A DNA stretch of 46,814 nucleotides from Bacteroidales bacterium (lineage in GTDB: Bacteria; Bacteroidota; Bacteroidia; Bacteroidales; UBA3663): assembly GCA_016286775.1 (NCBI GenBank), contig JAEEUA010000003.1, positions 1 to 46,814 on the forward strand, given 5' to 3'. The notes under the pieces were generated by a model. That model made no database searches, was not told the DNA's origin, and saw only the letters and a program-made list of their open reading frames with translations. The position numbers and the translations under genes were made by a program. This document shows positions 17,801-26,405 of the stretch, piece by piece (positions within the stretch are counted from its first letter, which is position 1; each line of letters starts with the position of its first letter).

Positions 17801-18075
17801 TTACGCTCACGAAGGCCGAGTGTCGAACTCATCCAGACACCGTTCTCAGGGTCCCAGTTATGGCCCAGATCGTCAACAAGTGTGCGGTCTTCGGCATTGA
17901 GGATGACAAACGAGAGCGGATCGTACTGGGCATAAAGGCCACTTTCCATTGCCATAGGCAAAAGAAACAAGCCTAAAAGGAGAAGTGTTGACACACGCCT
18001 CCATCCTACCTGAAACAACAGGCGGAAACCAGCTGCAAATACTTGTAGATCCCTGATATATAGTTTAGAAAACAT
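14833..18075 (-). CDS. Large secreted protein with OmpA-like domain and helical C-terminus
   Basis: 1080 residues with a hydrophobic signal (STLLLLGLFLLPMAMESGLYAQ, 29-50) after a longer than usual N-terminal extension. The central part resembles the OmpA-like / DUF3868-type proteins found next to DUF3575 barrels: strand block FSLALSFELLSTELNLDLGN followed by VGIVGISSPEGG (623-634) and the NLELSRQRSLSILNHL helix (638-653), the peptidoglycan-binding OmpA fold signature. The C-terminal 350 residues are helical and TPR-like. It would link the outer-membrane complex to peptidoglycan (inference). Its start overlaps the previous gene by 11 bp and its stop is 3 bp from the next start, so translation is coupled across the operon. 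Family assignment is moderate. Confidence 0.8.
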   Translation of the reverse strand: MFSKLYIRDLQVFAAGFRLLFQVGWRRVSTLLLLGLFLLPMAMESGLYAQYDPLSFVILNAEDRTLVDDLGHNWDPENGVWMSSTLGLRERNDLDVFVTNEVCADSIVMWSKSNAQRHRDLVSAFVNEYRQRGWLLHRHANAYELSDVNEIAREIYKQYPEAVDYWNDMMSDDRGAYSVALLLHPQDGGAFEIVVLTESITKYDGDEANCPIYYKNRTELTNVETTRQRTHFRRQHGIASSDGTWLTFNENFHIQGPKDQRLVIDRVVNTCNFESDLQVAKSDFENEPMLSDMAAKYLDIAARGENLSYRLRPFVYAGEDFQRQLYRRTRGNLLRDTLEHYRVNTVSQMEEMRNWVEYREVDPDSMLFLIPQPLWKLVLRYRTFDRIRDRVRRSAPWIPLEVTPDDTVQAYIANTPFDVFSDFQAYVDSGHVIADHHVITSERDLVEGYVSRQNQMNLYPVPGESRRVRIEHRDTLQESAKPILLTMEPVDTVVSYRWRMPDPSRYYQLRHISYLHDFIHADTMSTVECGCERQMPLQFLNISTQNAEFDCPPRRNITTDRLVSFKPRARGELIDATFSLALSFELLSTELNLDLGNNRAQMDSLVQKAYEITHDQYQRIQQVGIVGISSPEGGHRLNLELSRQRSLSILNHLRSMGGDDLKHANFHIIRDSIAPWSAVADLIEAEQPEHAATARRIRNAIEMNPYSMKAQQDQIGFSSRHRDPVIETALDKLREAQVTFSYKAVFEASEAMIIDEFRAAKRYDNFPPDYYYWILTSKLTTYEEKGMVAKALLKARASDVRRFTTDQHPSNSFGLVLPIAANFLALDSLRHGRFNPDILAPFINPELFQGNFACYMQSDYDVPVKFINLDAILYNQIVTLYNVGTPEAIDQAYTLLDILNETPTLSNRFREKYHPEQLEILLNSYMGRFLDDPDHLALLRSSSLRNFYVANMADMYRKCEGVIDALQTSENCHEILQQCADSLKQLQLRYPDDPAALYFTAVTRLWQAESIGGEDRDENFNLAIEALVQLFKLDARPTYISRLQGDSYVRNFYRTPRSRKEKRDIFLEAVEKFISITYKD

Positions 18076-18625
18076 AGGATAGATTCAAACCGATGTTGAT
18101 TGTAGTGAACTTGTGATGATGCGTTTTCGAAATCACATCCTGGATATTGCGCGAGGCACGATTATAATACAGGTACCCGACGCCATAGCATCCTTCGACA
18201 TTCCAGTGGGTGGATAGAGCCCATGTGTATCCGACGTTGATGCCTGCGGGCACACACGTCTGGGTATCACGGTCATCTTCGACCGAATAATGGAAGATGC
18301 CTGCTATAGGTCCAACAAAAAGGCGATGGAACGGCTGATGCGAGAACCAATAGCGATACTCGATCTGTCCACCCTTGAGGTTGGTATCACGAACCCATGA
18401 ATCGGCAATCGAAAAGACACCCGTAATACCAATGGTACTATGTTCGCTGACAGTAAGGTCAACGCTGGCATTGGCAGCTTCAGCACCCCAAAGCAAGGCA
18501 TTGGTGCGAACAGATACGGTCTGGGCGTTCAGCTTATTTCCGCACAGCATGGGTGAAAGAGCCAACCATGCGAAAGCCAGAACCACAGATTGGCGTAAAA
18601 ATATAGAAATCTTGTGACTCATCAT
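18065..18625 (-). CDS. DUF3575-family outer-membrane barrel protein
   Basis: 186 residues from the ATG at 18625; this start forms a 4-base ATGA overlap with the stop of the preceding gene, and the signal peptide (FLRQSVVLAFAWLALSPMLCGNKLNAQ) follows directly, so the longer upstream reading is rejected. The mature part has the DUF3575 pattern: RTNALLWGAEAANASVDLTVSEHSTIGITG, then IEYRYWFSHQPFHRLFVGPIAG, then WALSTHWNVEGCYGVGYLYY and a closing NIGLNLSYVF, an eight-strand barrel plan. Members occur in fimbria-like gene clusters of Bacteroidetes beside OmpA-like proteins, which is the arrangement here. Role within the complex unknown. Confidence 0.85.
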   Translation of the reverse strand: MMSHKISIFLRQSVVLAFAWLALSPMLCGNKLNAQTVSVRTNALLWGAEAANASVDLTVSEHSTIGITGVFSIADSWVRDTNLKGGQIEYRYWFSHQPFHRLFVGPIAGIFHYSVEDDRDTQTCVPAGINVGYTWALSTHWNVEGCYGVGYLYYNRASRNIQDVISKTHHHKFTTINIGLNLSYVF

Positions 18626-20760
18626 TTCTTGGGCATTCTGATACGATAGGCAGCATGGGCACGAGCAAGTCGCACGTGGCCATCCGCATTGACATAACGA
18701 TAGGCAAAGCGAAGCAGTGTCCACTTCTCCTTGTTCATGTTCTTGCCACTTGTCATGGCATGCAAGCCAGTATAGGTGTAATCCTCGATCCACGCCTCGT
18801 CGATGGTCAGGTGTCGCAGGTTCTTGTTGGCGCGCGTCAGACAGCGCATCACATCATCGATAACTTCCTGCTTGTCGGCGGGAACGAGGTTTCCGGCAGC
18901 ATCATACTTTCCTTCGCAGATGGGACCATGGGTGACCTGGAACTGGATATTGGTATTCCAGGTTCCATCCTTTGCATTCAGACCATTGAGGCAGGCTCGA
19001 TGGAACTCCTTTCCTGCAGCAAGTCCAACCGAATCCTCGACAACATAAATGAACTTGACCTTGGGCAACACCTTACCGAAGTAGGCCTCGCCATAGTTAC
19101 GACCATAATGGATCGAATCAATCGTGATGTTGGCATCATTGAAGCCCTGGAACCCTTCGGCAGCCAACATCTGAAGAACATCAGCTTTTGTAAGCTGTTG
19201 CTCCTTCCCGTTCTTCCAGGGAAGATTGATTGAGAACTGACGGCTGTTCACAACCGGCACAAATTGTTCGTATAGTGTACGAATGTCGCTCTCGACATAG
19301 GGTTCGAGATTGAAGCGAGTGGCCAAGGAGTCATAGTTCTCATAGACCTGGGAATGGAAACGAAGACCCAGGGCATAGGTGCCACGATGATTCATTTCTG
19401 TCTCGTTGATCGGATGGAATTCGCCATCCTCACGATAATAGACGGCCTCAACGTCATCGCGGGTAAGCCTGCCACCCATCCACTTGCCATTGAGCAATTC
19501 GAGGACATTGTCGAGGGTTGCACTGGTAACAAAATCGGTGCTGTTGATAGCCTCCATACTCATCGAAGGCAGACGATTTCCGTTGGAGCGGAAAAAGTTG
19601 CGCAAGGAGCTATTGTAGCTCAGCAGACGTTCCATGGCCGACTCGAAACCAATGAAACGCACTCGAAATGGGAAGGCATAATGAGTCTCTGAGTCTTCAG
19701 AGTCATAGTCGGTAGCACGGATTGGCAAGTTATAGCCAATTACATAATAGTCGCTGGGAACGGTGATGGGGAACTTGGTGTTCTCAGCAATTTCATAAAG
19801 CCGCTCCGGTCGGAAATACTGGGAGGGACAACGCTCGCTGAACTCACGACGAACCATATTGAAAGTCACAGGTTCTGAAAAGACAGAATCAGTATCCGAG
19901 ACAGGCTTCACATAAATGGTCAAAGGTTCGTCTTCCAATTGCTCCACAAATTCGTCAATCTGTTTGCGGGCTGCTTCATCCTCGACCTGGTGGCGACGAT
20001 AGCGCTCAAGGTTGGGCTGCCAGTACTTGCGGCTGATGCTATGGTTACGATACGTCAAGGCAAAACGAATTTCCGTGACCATGGGCAGGATTCGCTTCTG
20101 CGACTCCTTGCCTTCACTACTGTATGCATCATAATCCGCATAGATAGCTCCGATATTGGCTCCAATCTGGAACTGGAAGAAATGACGGTTATCATAGTTG
20201 AAACCCGGGAAGTCATATCCTGCTGAAATACCGGCTATTCCACCCCATCCATCCTTGAGCTTGTCGCGATCGATGATGTCAAGGGGCGTGTTCAACGTGT
20301 ACTTCATGTACTCAGCATAAAGACCTGAGTAGAAACGTCCCTTCACCAATTCAGGATGACGATGGAAAGACCAGTGCAAACGCCACTCCAGATGAGCATT
20401 CCAAAACTTATAGGAAGTCTGGTCATAAAGTCCTTTCTTCAAATAGTCCTTGCTCGAAGGTGAGCCCTTCAGCTGGAAATAGAGCGACGAAGTTGACTTG
20501 CGATTGGGATTGCCGAAGTCAAAATCGATGCCGATATTGGGAATAACGAGTGCCCAGTCGATGAAATTGGTCGAGAGTGAGAAGTGCGACCAGTAATTAT
20601 AGTCGCTGCGGCCAAAGGTCAACTGCTTGTATTTGCTTGTAACGTCAGATGTGCTTGCTGTTGAAGGGATGTCAACCTGTGGCTGTTCATCGTTCGCGAG
20701 AAGCGAATGAACACCCAACAGTGACAATGCAAGACAAACAACGAAAGAACGAATATACAT
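18622..20760 (-). CDS. DUF3575-like barrel protein with long C-terminal domain
   Basis: 712 residues from the ATG at 20760, chosen because it begins the signal peptide MYIRSFVVCLALSLLGVHSLLA; a longer start 7 codons upstream is possible. Residues about 55-255 look like a DUF3575 barrel: FSLSTNFIDWALVIPNIGIDFDFG, NAHLEWRLHWSFHRHP, and AGISAGYDFPGF. The remaining 450 residues contain two beta-rich blocks with no family I recognise; one includes PWKNGKEQQLTKADVLQMLAAEGF. It lies second in the operon, 30 bp after the first gene and overlapping the third by 4 bp. A paired long and short DUF3575 protein suggests two barrels in one complex (inference). Confidence 0.8.
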   Translation of the reverse strand: MYIRSFVVCLALSLLGVHSLLANDEQPQVDIPSTASTSDVTSKYKQLTFGRSDYNYWSHFSLSTNFIDWALVIPNIGIDFDFGNPNRKSTSSLYFQLKGSPSSKDYLKKGLYDQTSYKFWNAHLEWRLHWSFHRHPELVKGRFYSGLYAEYMKYTLNTPLDIIDRDKLKDGWGGIAGISAGYDFPGFNYDNRHFFQFQIGANIGAIYADYDAYSSEGKESQKRILPMVTEIRFALTYRNHSISRKYWQPNLERYRRHQVEDEAARKQIDEFVEQLEDEPLTIYVKPVSDTDSVFSEPVTFNMVRREFSERCPSQYFRPERLYEIAENTKFPITVPSDYYVIGYNLPIRATDYDSEDSETHYAFPFRVRFIGFESAMERLLSYNSSLRNFFRSNGNRLPSMSMEAINSTDFVTSATLDNVLELLNGKWMGGRLTRDDVEAVYYREDGEFHPINETEMNHRGTYALGLRFHSQVYENYDSLATRFNLEPYVESDIRTLYEQFVPVVNSRQFSINLPWKNGKEQQLTKADVLQMLAAEGFQGFNDANITIDSIHYGRNYGEAYFGKVLPKVKFIYVVEDSVGLAAGKEFHRACLNGLNAKDGTWNTNIQFQVTHGPICEGKYDAAGNLVPADKQEVIDDVMRCLTRANKNLRHLTIDEAWIEDYTYTGLHAMTSGKNMNKEKWTLLRFAYRYVNADGHVRLARAHAAYRIRMPKK

Positions 20761-20790
20761 ATTTAAATAAAGAAGAAACAAAAGGGAGAA

Positions 20791-21951
20791 TCAATGGGAA
20801 GACTTTTCTTTCAGATCATCCAACGTCCAGATACGTTGGGTGATGATCAGGTTCTTCGAAGTACGATGCGTCTTGCCTGCTACGCCCGACATGAAGAGGT
20901 TGGCACGAAGACCATCGAGGATTTGATTAAGGGTCTGACGACTGACATAACCTTGACCAGCTTCGAATGCAGCGCAAAGGAATGCCACACGATCAGCTGA
21001 GGAAGTAGCCTCAAAAGCACAACTTTGAAGTATGTTTGAGCGAAGCACGCGGAACTCCGGCAACTGATACTTTCGCCCTCCCTCCAAGGCGGCGTTATAG
21101 GCATTATTGTAGTCCTTCTGTCTATAGAGGGTTCGAGCCTGTTCGTATGCTGCCAGAGCACGTGTCTGTGCTTCGTGGGCTGCGGTCTTGTCTATTTCCT
21201 GATTGATACGAATGACACGCATACATTCGCTGCGCACCTGATCGATCACTGTATTCGGATAGTATGTCAAGTAATCCTGGCGATGCTCCTGTTCCATGAA
21301 GCGCTCCGACTGGTCGATGAGAGTGAGAATCGTCTGGTAACGCTCGGTAAGGGATGCGCCAAGTTCCTCATTAGCCACATGGGCTCGATTGAGAGGAGCA
21401 AACATACCCTGCAGAATGACGGCAAGATCAATACGTCCCGAAACCTTCTGAGCACGCTCAAGGGCTACCTTGTAGCTGTCCTGATAACGGCTGCTCATCG
21501 AAGCAAGTGCAGAAAGGCGCTCGTTCAGCAACTGTTCCTGACTCCACGATGTGGTCTCAAGGTTGTTGCGATAATCATATTCCTCCTCGCCCAGATACTT
21601 GAAGCGCTCGTTGTAAAGGGCCTGCATCTGTCGCCAGTTGGCCAGCGAGGGATCGTCACGCATCAGCTGACGCAGGGCTCGACGGGTATTGTTATAGAGC
21701 GCACTGTTACGATGATAGCCGGCCTTGATAGCCTCTGGATAATACGTGAAAACGACGTCACTATAGTTGCCAGCGTTGAAAGCATTGTTCAAATCATCGA
21801 GTACATTAGCGGAATTTGTATCCTGCGAACCTGTAGAGTTGGTTTTGTCAGATTTCGGATACCAAGGCAAATCCCGCATTGCACGGAACTGTGCCTGACA
21901 GACGGATATTGATAATAGCGTTATAAATAACGGCAATAGGATTCTTTGCAT
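20791..21951 (-). CDS. Secreted helical (TPR-like) protein, first gene of envelope operon
   Basis: 386 residues with signal peptide MQRILLPLFITLLSISVCQAQ. The mature protein is mostly alpha-helical with solenoid-like units, such as ALAAYEQARTLYRQKDYNNAYNAALEGG (about 265-295), and a low-complexity linker DKTNSTGSQDTNSAN near residue 40. It is likely periplasmic or attached to the inner face of the outer membrane. It opens the operon that continues with the two DUF3575-like proteins, the OmpA-like protein and the multi-barrel protein. A possible minus-strand promoter box TAATTTTG lies at 21972-21979, 21 bp upstream of the start. Function not recognised. Confidence 0.82.
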   Translation of the reverse strand: MQRILLPLFITLLSISVCQAQFRAMRDLPWYPKSDKTNSTGSQDTNSANVLDDLNNAFNAGNYSDVVFTYYPEAIKAGYHRNSALYNNTRRALRQLMRDDPSLANWRQMQALYNERFKYLGEEEYDYRNNLETTSWSQEQLLNERLSALASMSSRYQDSYKVALERAQKVSGRIDLAVILQGMFAPLNRAHVANEELGASLTERYQTILTLIDQSERFMEQEHRQDYLTYYPNTVIDQVRSECMRVIRINQEIDKTAAHEAQTRALAAYEQARTLYRQKDYNNAYNAALEGGRKYQLPEFRVLRSNILQSCAFEATSSADRVAFLCAAFEAGQGYVSRQTLNQILDGLRANLFMSGVAGKTHRTSKNLIITQRIWTLDDLKEKSSH

Positions 21952-22086
21952 TTTTATAAATAATTTGGGCGCAAAATTAATAAATTTTGGGATAGAATGG
22001 ATAAAAAAGTTGCTAAAATTCTATAATTGTCCGTTTTTTTAGGTTTTTTGACTGTTTTGAACGCATCAGTTGACAATATTAAGACG

Positions 22087-22114
22087 AAAAAAGGCGGTCC
22101 CGAAAGGAACCGCC
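22087..22114 (-). terminator. Rho-independent terminator of guaA
   Basis: On the minus strand GGCGGTTCC (22106-22114) pairs with GGGACCGCC (22093-22101, one G-T pair) across a TTTC loop, followed by TTTTTT. It lies about 57 bp past the guaA stop codon. Confidence 0.88.
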
Positions 22115-22170
22115 GCTATGTTTTTACTGCGTTTTTTGTAGTATTTTGTGCAAATTGCCGACATCAAAAA

Positions 22171-23781
22171 CTACTCCCACTCGATAGTCGAGGGTGGCTT
22201 TGAACTGATGTCATAGCAAACGCGATTGACACCGCGCACCTTGTTGATGATTTCGTTGCTCACCTTGGCCATGAAGTCATAAGGCAGATGTGCCCAGTCG
22301 GCTGTCATGGCATCGGTCGAGGTAACAGCACGCAAAGCAACCGGATGCTCGTAGGTGCGTTCATCACCCATAACACCCACACTCCGCACGGTACTCAAGA
22401 GAATGGTGCCTGCCTGCCAGATCTGGTCATAGAGCGACACTTCAATCTCACCATCCTTCATGTTGGCGGGCACTCCGGCTGCCAATACCCGACGAGCTTC
22501 TTCGCCCGAAAGTTTCACCTTATAGTCGCGAAGTCCGCGGATGTAGATGTCATCAGCGTCCTGCAGGATGCGCACCTTCTCGGGGGTGATATCGCCCAGG
22601 ATGCGTACAGCGAGACCTGGACCGGGGAATGGGTGACGCGTAATGAGATGCTCGGGCATACCCAGCTGACGTCCAACACGGCGAACCTCGTCCTTGAAGA
22701 GCCACTTGAGCGGCTCACAAAGCGAAAGGTGCATTTCCTTGGGCAGACCACCCACGTTGTGATGGGACTTGATGACCTTGCCCGTGATATTAAGCGACTC
22801 GATGCGGTCGGGATAAATAGTTCCCTGAGCCAACCACTTCGCATCCTTGATCTTCTTGGCTTCAGCATTGAACACCTCGATGAAGTCGCGTCCAATGATC
22901 TTACGTTTCTGCTCGGGGTCACTCACACCTGCCAGGTCGGCGAAGAACTTCTTCGAAGCATCCACGCCGATTACATTGAGGCCGAGACACTCGTAGTCGT
23001 GCATCACATCGCGGAACTCATTCTTTCGAAGCATGCCATGATCGACAAAGATACAGGTGAGGTTTTTGCCGATAGCGCGATTGAGGAGCACGGCTGCCAC
23101 ACTGGAATCTACACCTCCCGAAAGGCCAAGAATCACACGATCATCGCCCACCTGCGCCTTTAGTTCTGCAACAGTCGTATCGACAAAGGATGCTGCCGAC
23201 CAGTCCTGCCTTGAGTGGCAGATGTCAACCACGAAGTTCCTAAGCAATTGGGTACCCTGAGTTGTATGGAAAACCTCCGGATGGAATTGTACGGCCCAAA
23301 CGGGCTGCGTTTCGCTGGCGTATGCCGCAAACTTCACATTGGCAGTCGAAGCAATGCACTTGTAGCCTTCCGGGATGGCTGTGATGGTATCGCCATGGCT
23401 CATCCATACCTGACTGTTGGCAACAAAGCCCTTGAAAAGCGGGTTATCTCCGTCGAAAGTGCAGAGATTGGCGCGACCGTATTCGCGCGAATCGGCCTTC
23501 TCCACCTTGCCTCCATTGGCATAACTGATGAACTGAGCACCATAACAGATACCCAGCACGGGAATACGGCCTACAAACTGTGAGAGATCAACCTTGAAGG
23601 CTTCGGGATCATGAACCGAAAAAGGTGAACCGGAAAGGATGACACCAATCACGGATTCATCCCCCACGGGGAACTTGTTGTATGGCAAAATCTCGCAGAA
23701 GGTGTCAAGCTCACGCACTCGACGTCCAATCAGCTGAGTGGTTTGTGAACCGAAATCCAGAATGATGATTTTCTGTTGCAT
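22171..23781 (-). CDS. guaA: GMP synthase (glutamine-hydrolysing)
   Basis: 536 residues. The N-terminal class I glutamine amidotransferase domain has nucleophile C79 in [10 protein letters not shown] and the H167/E169 pair in AVQFHPEVF. The ATP pyrophosphatase domain has the PP-loop SGGVDS at 221-226, and the C-terminal dimerisation domain ends in [15 protein letters not shown], as is usual. It converts XMP, ATP and glutamine to GMP in the cytoplasm. Length is slightly above the E. coli enzyme (525). It is followed by a strong terminator; 137 bp separate it from the TPR gene upstream. Confidence 0.98.
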   Translation of the reverse strand: MQQKIIILDFGSQTTQLIGRRVRELDTFCEILPYNKFPVGDESVIGVILSGSPFSVHDPEAFKVDLSQFVGRIPVLGICYGAQFISYANGGKVEKADSREYGRANLCTFDGDNPLFKGFVANSQVWMSHGDTITAIPEGYKCIASTANVKFAAYASETQPVWAVQFHPEVFHTTQGTQLLRNFVVDICHSRQDWSAASFVDTTVAELKAQVGDDRVILGLSGGVDSSVAAVLLNRAIGKNLTCIFVDHGMLRKNEFRDVMHDYECLGLNVIGVDASKKFFADLAGVSDPEQKRKIIGRDFIEVFNAEAKKIKDAKWLAQGTIYPDRIESLNITGKVIKSHHNVGGLPKEMHLSLCEPLKWLFKDEVRRVGRQLGMPEHLITRHPFPGPGLAVRILGDITPEKVRILQDADDIYIRGLRDYKVKLSGEEARRVLAAGVPANMKDGEIEVSLYDQIWQAGTILLSTVRSVGVMGDERTYEHPVALRAVTSTDAMTADWAHLPYDFMAKVSNEIINKVRGVNRVCYDISSKPPSTIEWE

Positions 23782-23858
23782 AGCAATAGGATTATAGATT
23801 ATGTCTTATTTGCAGTTTAAGCTCTAAGTGAAATCGCAGTATTGAGTTCAGTCTGAAC

Positions 23859-23929
23859 ACTCCGAAAATTCGAGTACTCCGAGTACTCTGAAAACTCCGA
23901 ATACTCCGAGTACTCCGATTATTCCGAAG
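23859..23929. repeat. Tandem 9-bp array (ACTCCGAGT type)
   Basis: Seven 9-bp copies and one 8-bp copy of ACTCCGAGT / ACTCCGAAA / ACTCCGAAT run head to tail. The last copies overlap the stop codon and final two codons of the TPR gene (stop at 23919-23921). The unit junction GAGTACTC is self-complementary, so neighbouring units can pair with each other. Confidence 0.8.
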
Positions 23930-26111
23930 TTGCCCTCTTCAGAACCGAATAAGCCTGGACGAGGCCAAGTTCTCCAGCTTTTGAAAGGTCCATGACACCC
24001 TCCTTCGACTTGCCTTGGCGCAGGTAGATCAGCCCACGGTTATAATAGGCTTCGGCGAAATTGGGATAGAGTTCAATACATTTGTCAAGGTCTGCCATCG
24101 CCGTATCGAAGTTCGACAACTTGGCCGAGATGTAAGCTCGGTTGAAGTAGGCATAAACGAATGTGGGCGAAAGTTCAATCACCTTGTCGAGATCACGCAG
24201 GCACATTTCGCATTCCACTCGACGCTGACGTTGCAACTGCTCGGCCTGTCGGCGGATCTGGTCTTGTCCAGTCAGCGCAGTATTCTGGTTCAAGCGAATC
24301 GTTGATCCGCTGTTCTGACGAATGGCAGAGTTACGCAAATCGTCATCCACCACCTGTTGACCGTTGGCAGCTCCCAACGAAGCTCCGCTTTGTTCGTTGA
24401 CCTCAATCTGGCGGAATCTGATTACCGCACGGTTGAAATATGCCAATATGAAGTTGTCCTTGCGATAGAGCACCTGATTGAGGTCCTCGATGGCAGACTG
24501 GTAGTCCTGGACAAGCATGAAGTCGAGCGAGCGGCCGAAGTAGCTGATGATGGTGCCACCCTGGGCAATGATTCGCGAATAATTGTCAATGGAGGCGAAA
24601 TGAGCTTGCACCTGTGTCTCGTCGAGCATAGGCTCCTGGCATACCACCTTGAGGCGACGGCTCAGAAGGCCTGCGCGATTGAAGTCCGACAACGTCTTTT
24701 CGAAATAGATGTTCTGACGCACACCATCGCTCTTCTCATAGTAGGAAAGGATGAACATCGGTTGCATCTCGACCGTGAAACGCTGATCCTGAATACGTCC
24801 GCGTGTAGCATTGTTATAGCGCATCTCGTCACCGTCAAGCGAAGCGGTCATGATGCGGTTGAACTTGCGAATGTTACTGTCGCCCTCCTTGCGAGTGCGT
24901 TCCTCATCGGTTAGTTCGTCGTCCTGAACAGTGCTTTCGGCCATCAGTACGCTGTCCGGATTCTGTACGCCCTCAGCCTCCATCTGCTTGCGACGCTGAT
25001 TGCGCTGGTCTCGTTCCTTCAGCACACGCTGTTCGACGAGGAAAGCCTGCTTGAAGTCCTGGTCAGCCTCTTTCGTCCGGCCTAATTTCTTCAGGTCCTC
25101 AGCTCGCGCATAGAGTGCTGGGAAGAAGTTGGGATGCTGCTCAAAGACCTTCTGGTAATCATCGACAGCACCACGCAAGTCGCCCACTTCATCGCGCAAC
25201 AGGGCGCGGTTATAGCTGGCGAAGGTGTTGTCGGGTTCCTGTTCAAGGACGCGTGTAAAGTCGCTGATAGCTCGATTCCTGTCTCCCGTCTGGGCACGCA
25301 AGATACCACGGTTATACAGAGAAAGCACCTCGTCGGGTTTTAGTTCGAGAGCCTGGTCGTAATCGCTCATCGCACCACGCAGGTCGTTCATGTTGTATCG
25401 TATCATCGCGCGATTGTTGTAGAACGCACTCTGCTCGGGATCAAGTCGGATGGCATGGTTCATGTCATCAAGAGCTTCCTCAAATCGCTCGTTCTGCGCA
25501 AGAATCATACTGCGCATCCCATAGGCATAGGCATTACCCTTGTCCAGCTCTACCACCTTGTCCAGGTCTCGCAACGCCCGGACGCTATCTCCCAGCTCGA
25601 CTGCAAGTTGTGCTCTATTGAGATAAGCAGTGGCTTCGTTGGGGAAAAGCTCAATGAAGTGATTGAAGCAGCTGTCGGCTCGTCGATAGTCCTTCTTCAA
25701 GGCGTATGTAACGGCCAGGCTTCGCAGGAATACCTTGTTCTCCGGCTGGACACTCAAGCCTTGTTCGAAGTCCTCGATGGCACCATCGTACTCCTTGAGA
25801 TTCTGGCGAGCGATGCCACGCACCTGCCATGCGGTCACCAGGAATGGGTTGCGCTCAATGCACGCCGACGCGTCCTGGGCGGCTCCCAGGTAATCGTCCA
25901 GATAAATCTTCGCGATGCTTCGATAGAGGTAAGGGTCAGCCAGATAGGGCTTGACGGCTATCACCTCGTTGAAGTACTGTATCGACAACACATAGTCCTC
26001 AAAGTAGAGGGCATTGCGTCCGATGGCCAGCACGCGGTCGGTATTGATCTGGGCTGTCAGCGAGGTGATAGCCACCACCAGCGCTGAGATGAGCGCAGCG
26101 ATTCTCTTCAT
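23919..26111 (-). CDS. Large secreted TPR-repeat protein
   Basis: 730 residues with signal peptide MKRIAALISALVVAITSLTAQ. From about residue 25 to 365 there are roughly ten consecutive canonical TPR units (for example AFYNNRAMIRYNMNDLRGAMSDYDQALELKPDE, then SLYNRGILRAQTGDRNRAISDFTRVLEQEPDN). A charged coiled segment (about 370-420) follows, then a less repetitive middle, and two to three further TPRs at the C-terminus (FVYAYFNRAYISAKLSNFDTAMADLDKCIELYPN). It is probably a periplasmic scaffold. The stop codon of the preceding 82-residue gene directly abuts its ATG, so the two are co-translated. Closely similar proteins are common in Bacteroidales; role unknown. Confidence 0.9.
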   Translation of the reverse strand: MKRIAALISALVVAITSLTAQINTDRVLAIGRNALYFEDYVLSIQYFNEVIAVKPYLADPYLYRSIAKIYLDDYLGAAQDASACIERNPFLVTAWQVRGIARQNLKEYDGAIEDFEQGLSVQPENKVFLRSLAVTYALKKDYRRADSCFNHFIELFPNEATAYLNRAQLAVELGDSVRALRDLDKVVELDKGNAYAYGMRSMILAQNERFEEALDDMNHAIRLDPEQSAFYNNRAMIRYNMNDLRGAMSDYDQALELKPDEVLSLYNRGILRAQTGDRNRAISDFTRVLEQEPDNTFASYNRALLRDEVGDLRGAVDDYQKVFEQHPNFFPALYARAEDLKKLGRTKEADQDFKQAFLVEQRVLKERDQRNQRRKQMEAEGVQNPDSVLMAESTVQDDELTDEERTRKEGDSNIRKFNRIMTASLDGDEMRYNNATRGRIQDQRFTVEMQPMFILSYYEKSDGVRQNIYFEKTLSDFNRAGLLSRRLKVVCQEPMLDETQVQAHFASIDNYSRIIAQGGTIISYFGRSLDFMLVQDYQSAIEDLNQVLYRKDNFILAYFNRAVIRFRQIEVNEQSGASLGAANGQQVVDDDLRNSAIRQNSGSTIRLNQNTALTGQDQIRRQAEQLQRQRRVECEMCLRDLDKVIELSPTFVYAYFNRAYISAKLSNFDTAMADLDKCIELYPNFAEAYYNRGLIYLRQGKSKEGVMDLSKAGELGLVQAYSVLKRATSE

Positions 26112-26360
26112 CTATCTCTTGAACCCGTAATAGCGACGACGGGCTGCTGTGAAATGCATGAGGTTATTCGAGACGTAATCGTAGTTTTCGAGGTTACCAT
26201 CTGTCCATTGGAGGATTTCCTCCAGATAGTCGCGGCTCTGGTCGCGAGTAGTTTCAAACAATCGGCAATAGAAACGCGACATGTCAAGACGAAGCATTTG
26301 CAAGGGGTTAGCCTCGTTCCTGACCACAATGTTGTCGTTGATATCAACGATGCACTTCAT
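26112..26360 (-). CDS. Small conserved-type protein of 82 residues, unknown function
   Basis: Starts MKCIVDINDNIVVRNEANPL and ends FTAARRRYYGFKR; no signal peptide or membrane segment. The TAG stop (26112-26114) is immediately followed by the ATG of the TPR gene (26111), strong evidence for co-translation and that this is a real gene. The composition (acidic middle YLEEILQWTDGNLENYDYVSNN, basic end) suggests a small cytoplasmic helical protein. It lies 45 bp downstream of rimO. I do not recognise the family. Confidence 0.75.
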   Translation of the reverse strand: MKCIVDINDNIVVRNEANPLQMLRLDMSRFYCRLFETTRDQSRDYLEEILQWTDGNLENYDYVSNNLMHFTAARRRYYGFKR

Positions 26361-26405
26361 AAGGGGTTTTATTAATATTTTAATCTGTTTTTTTGAGTTT
26401 TCTTT

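Noticed and set aside
18065-18793. Longer 242-residue version of the short DUF3575 protein
   Set aside because: The extra 56 residues are Cys/Trp-rich antisense-like sequence lying within the preceding gene in another frame; the start at 18625 places a signal peptide at the N-terminus and gives an ATGA overlap.
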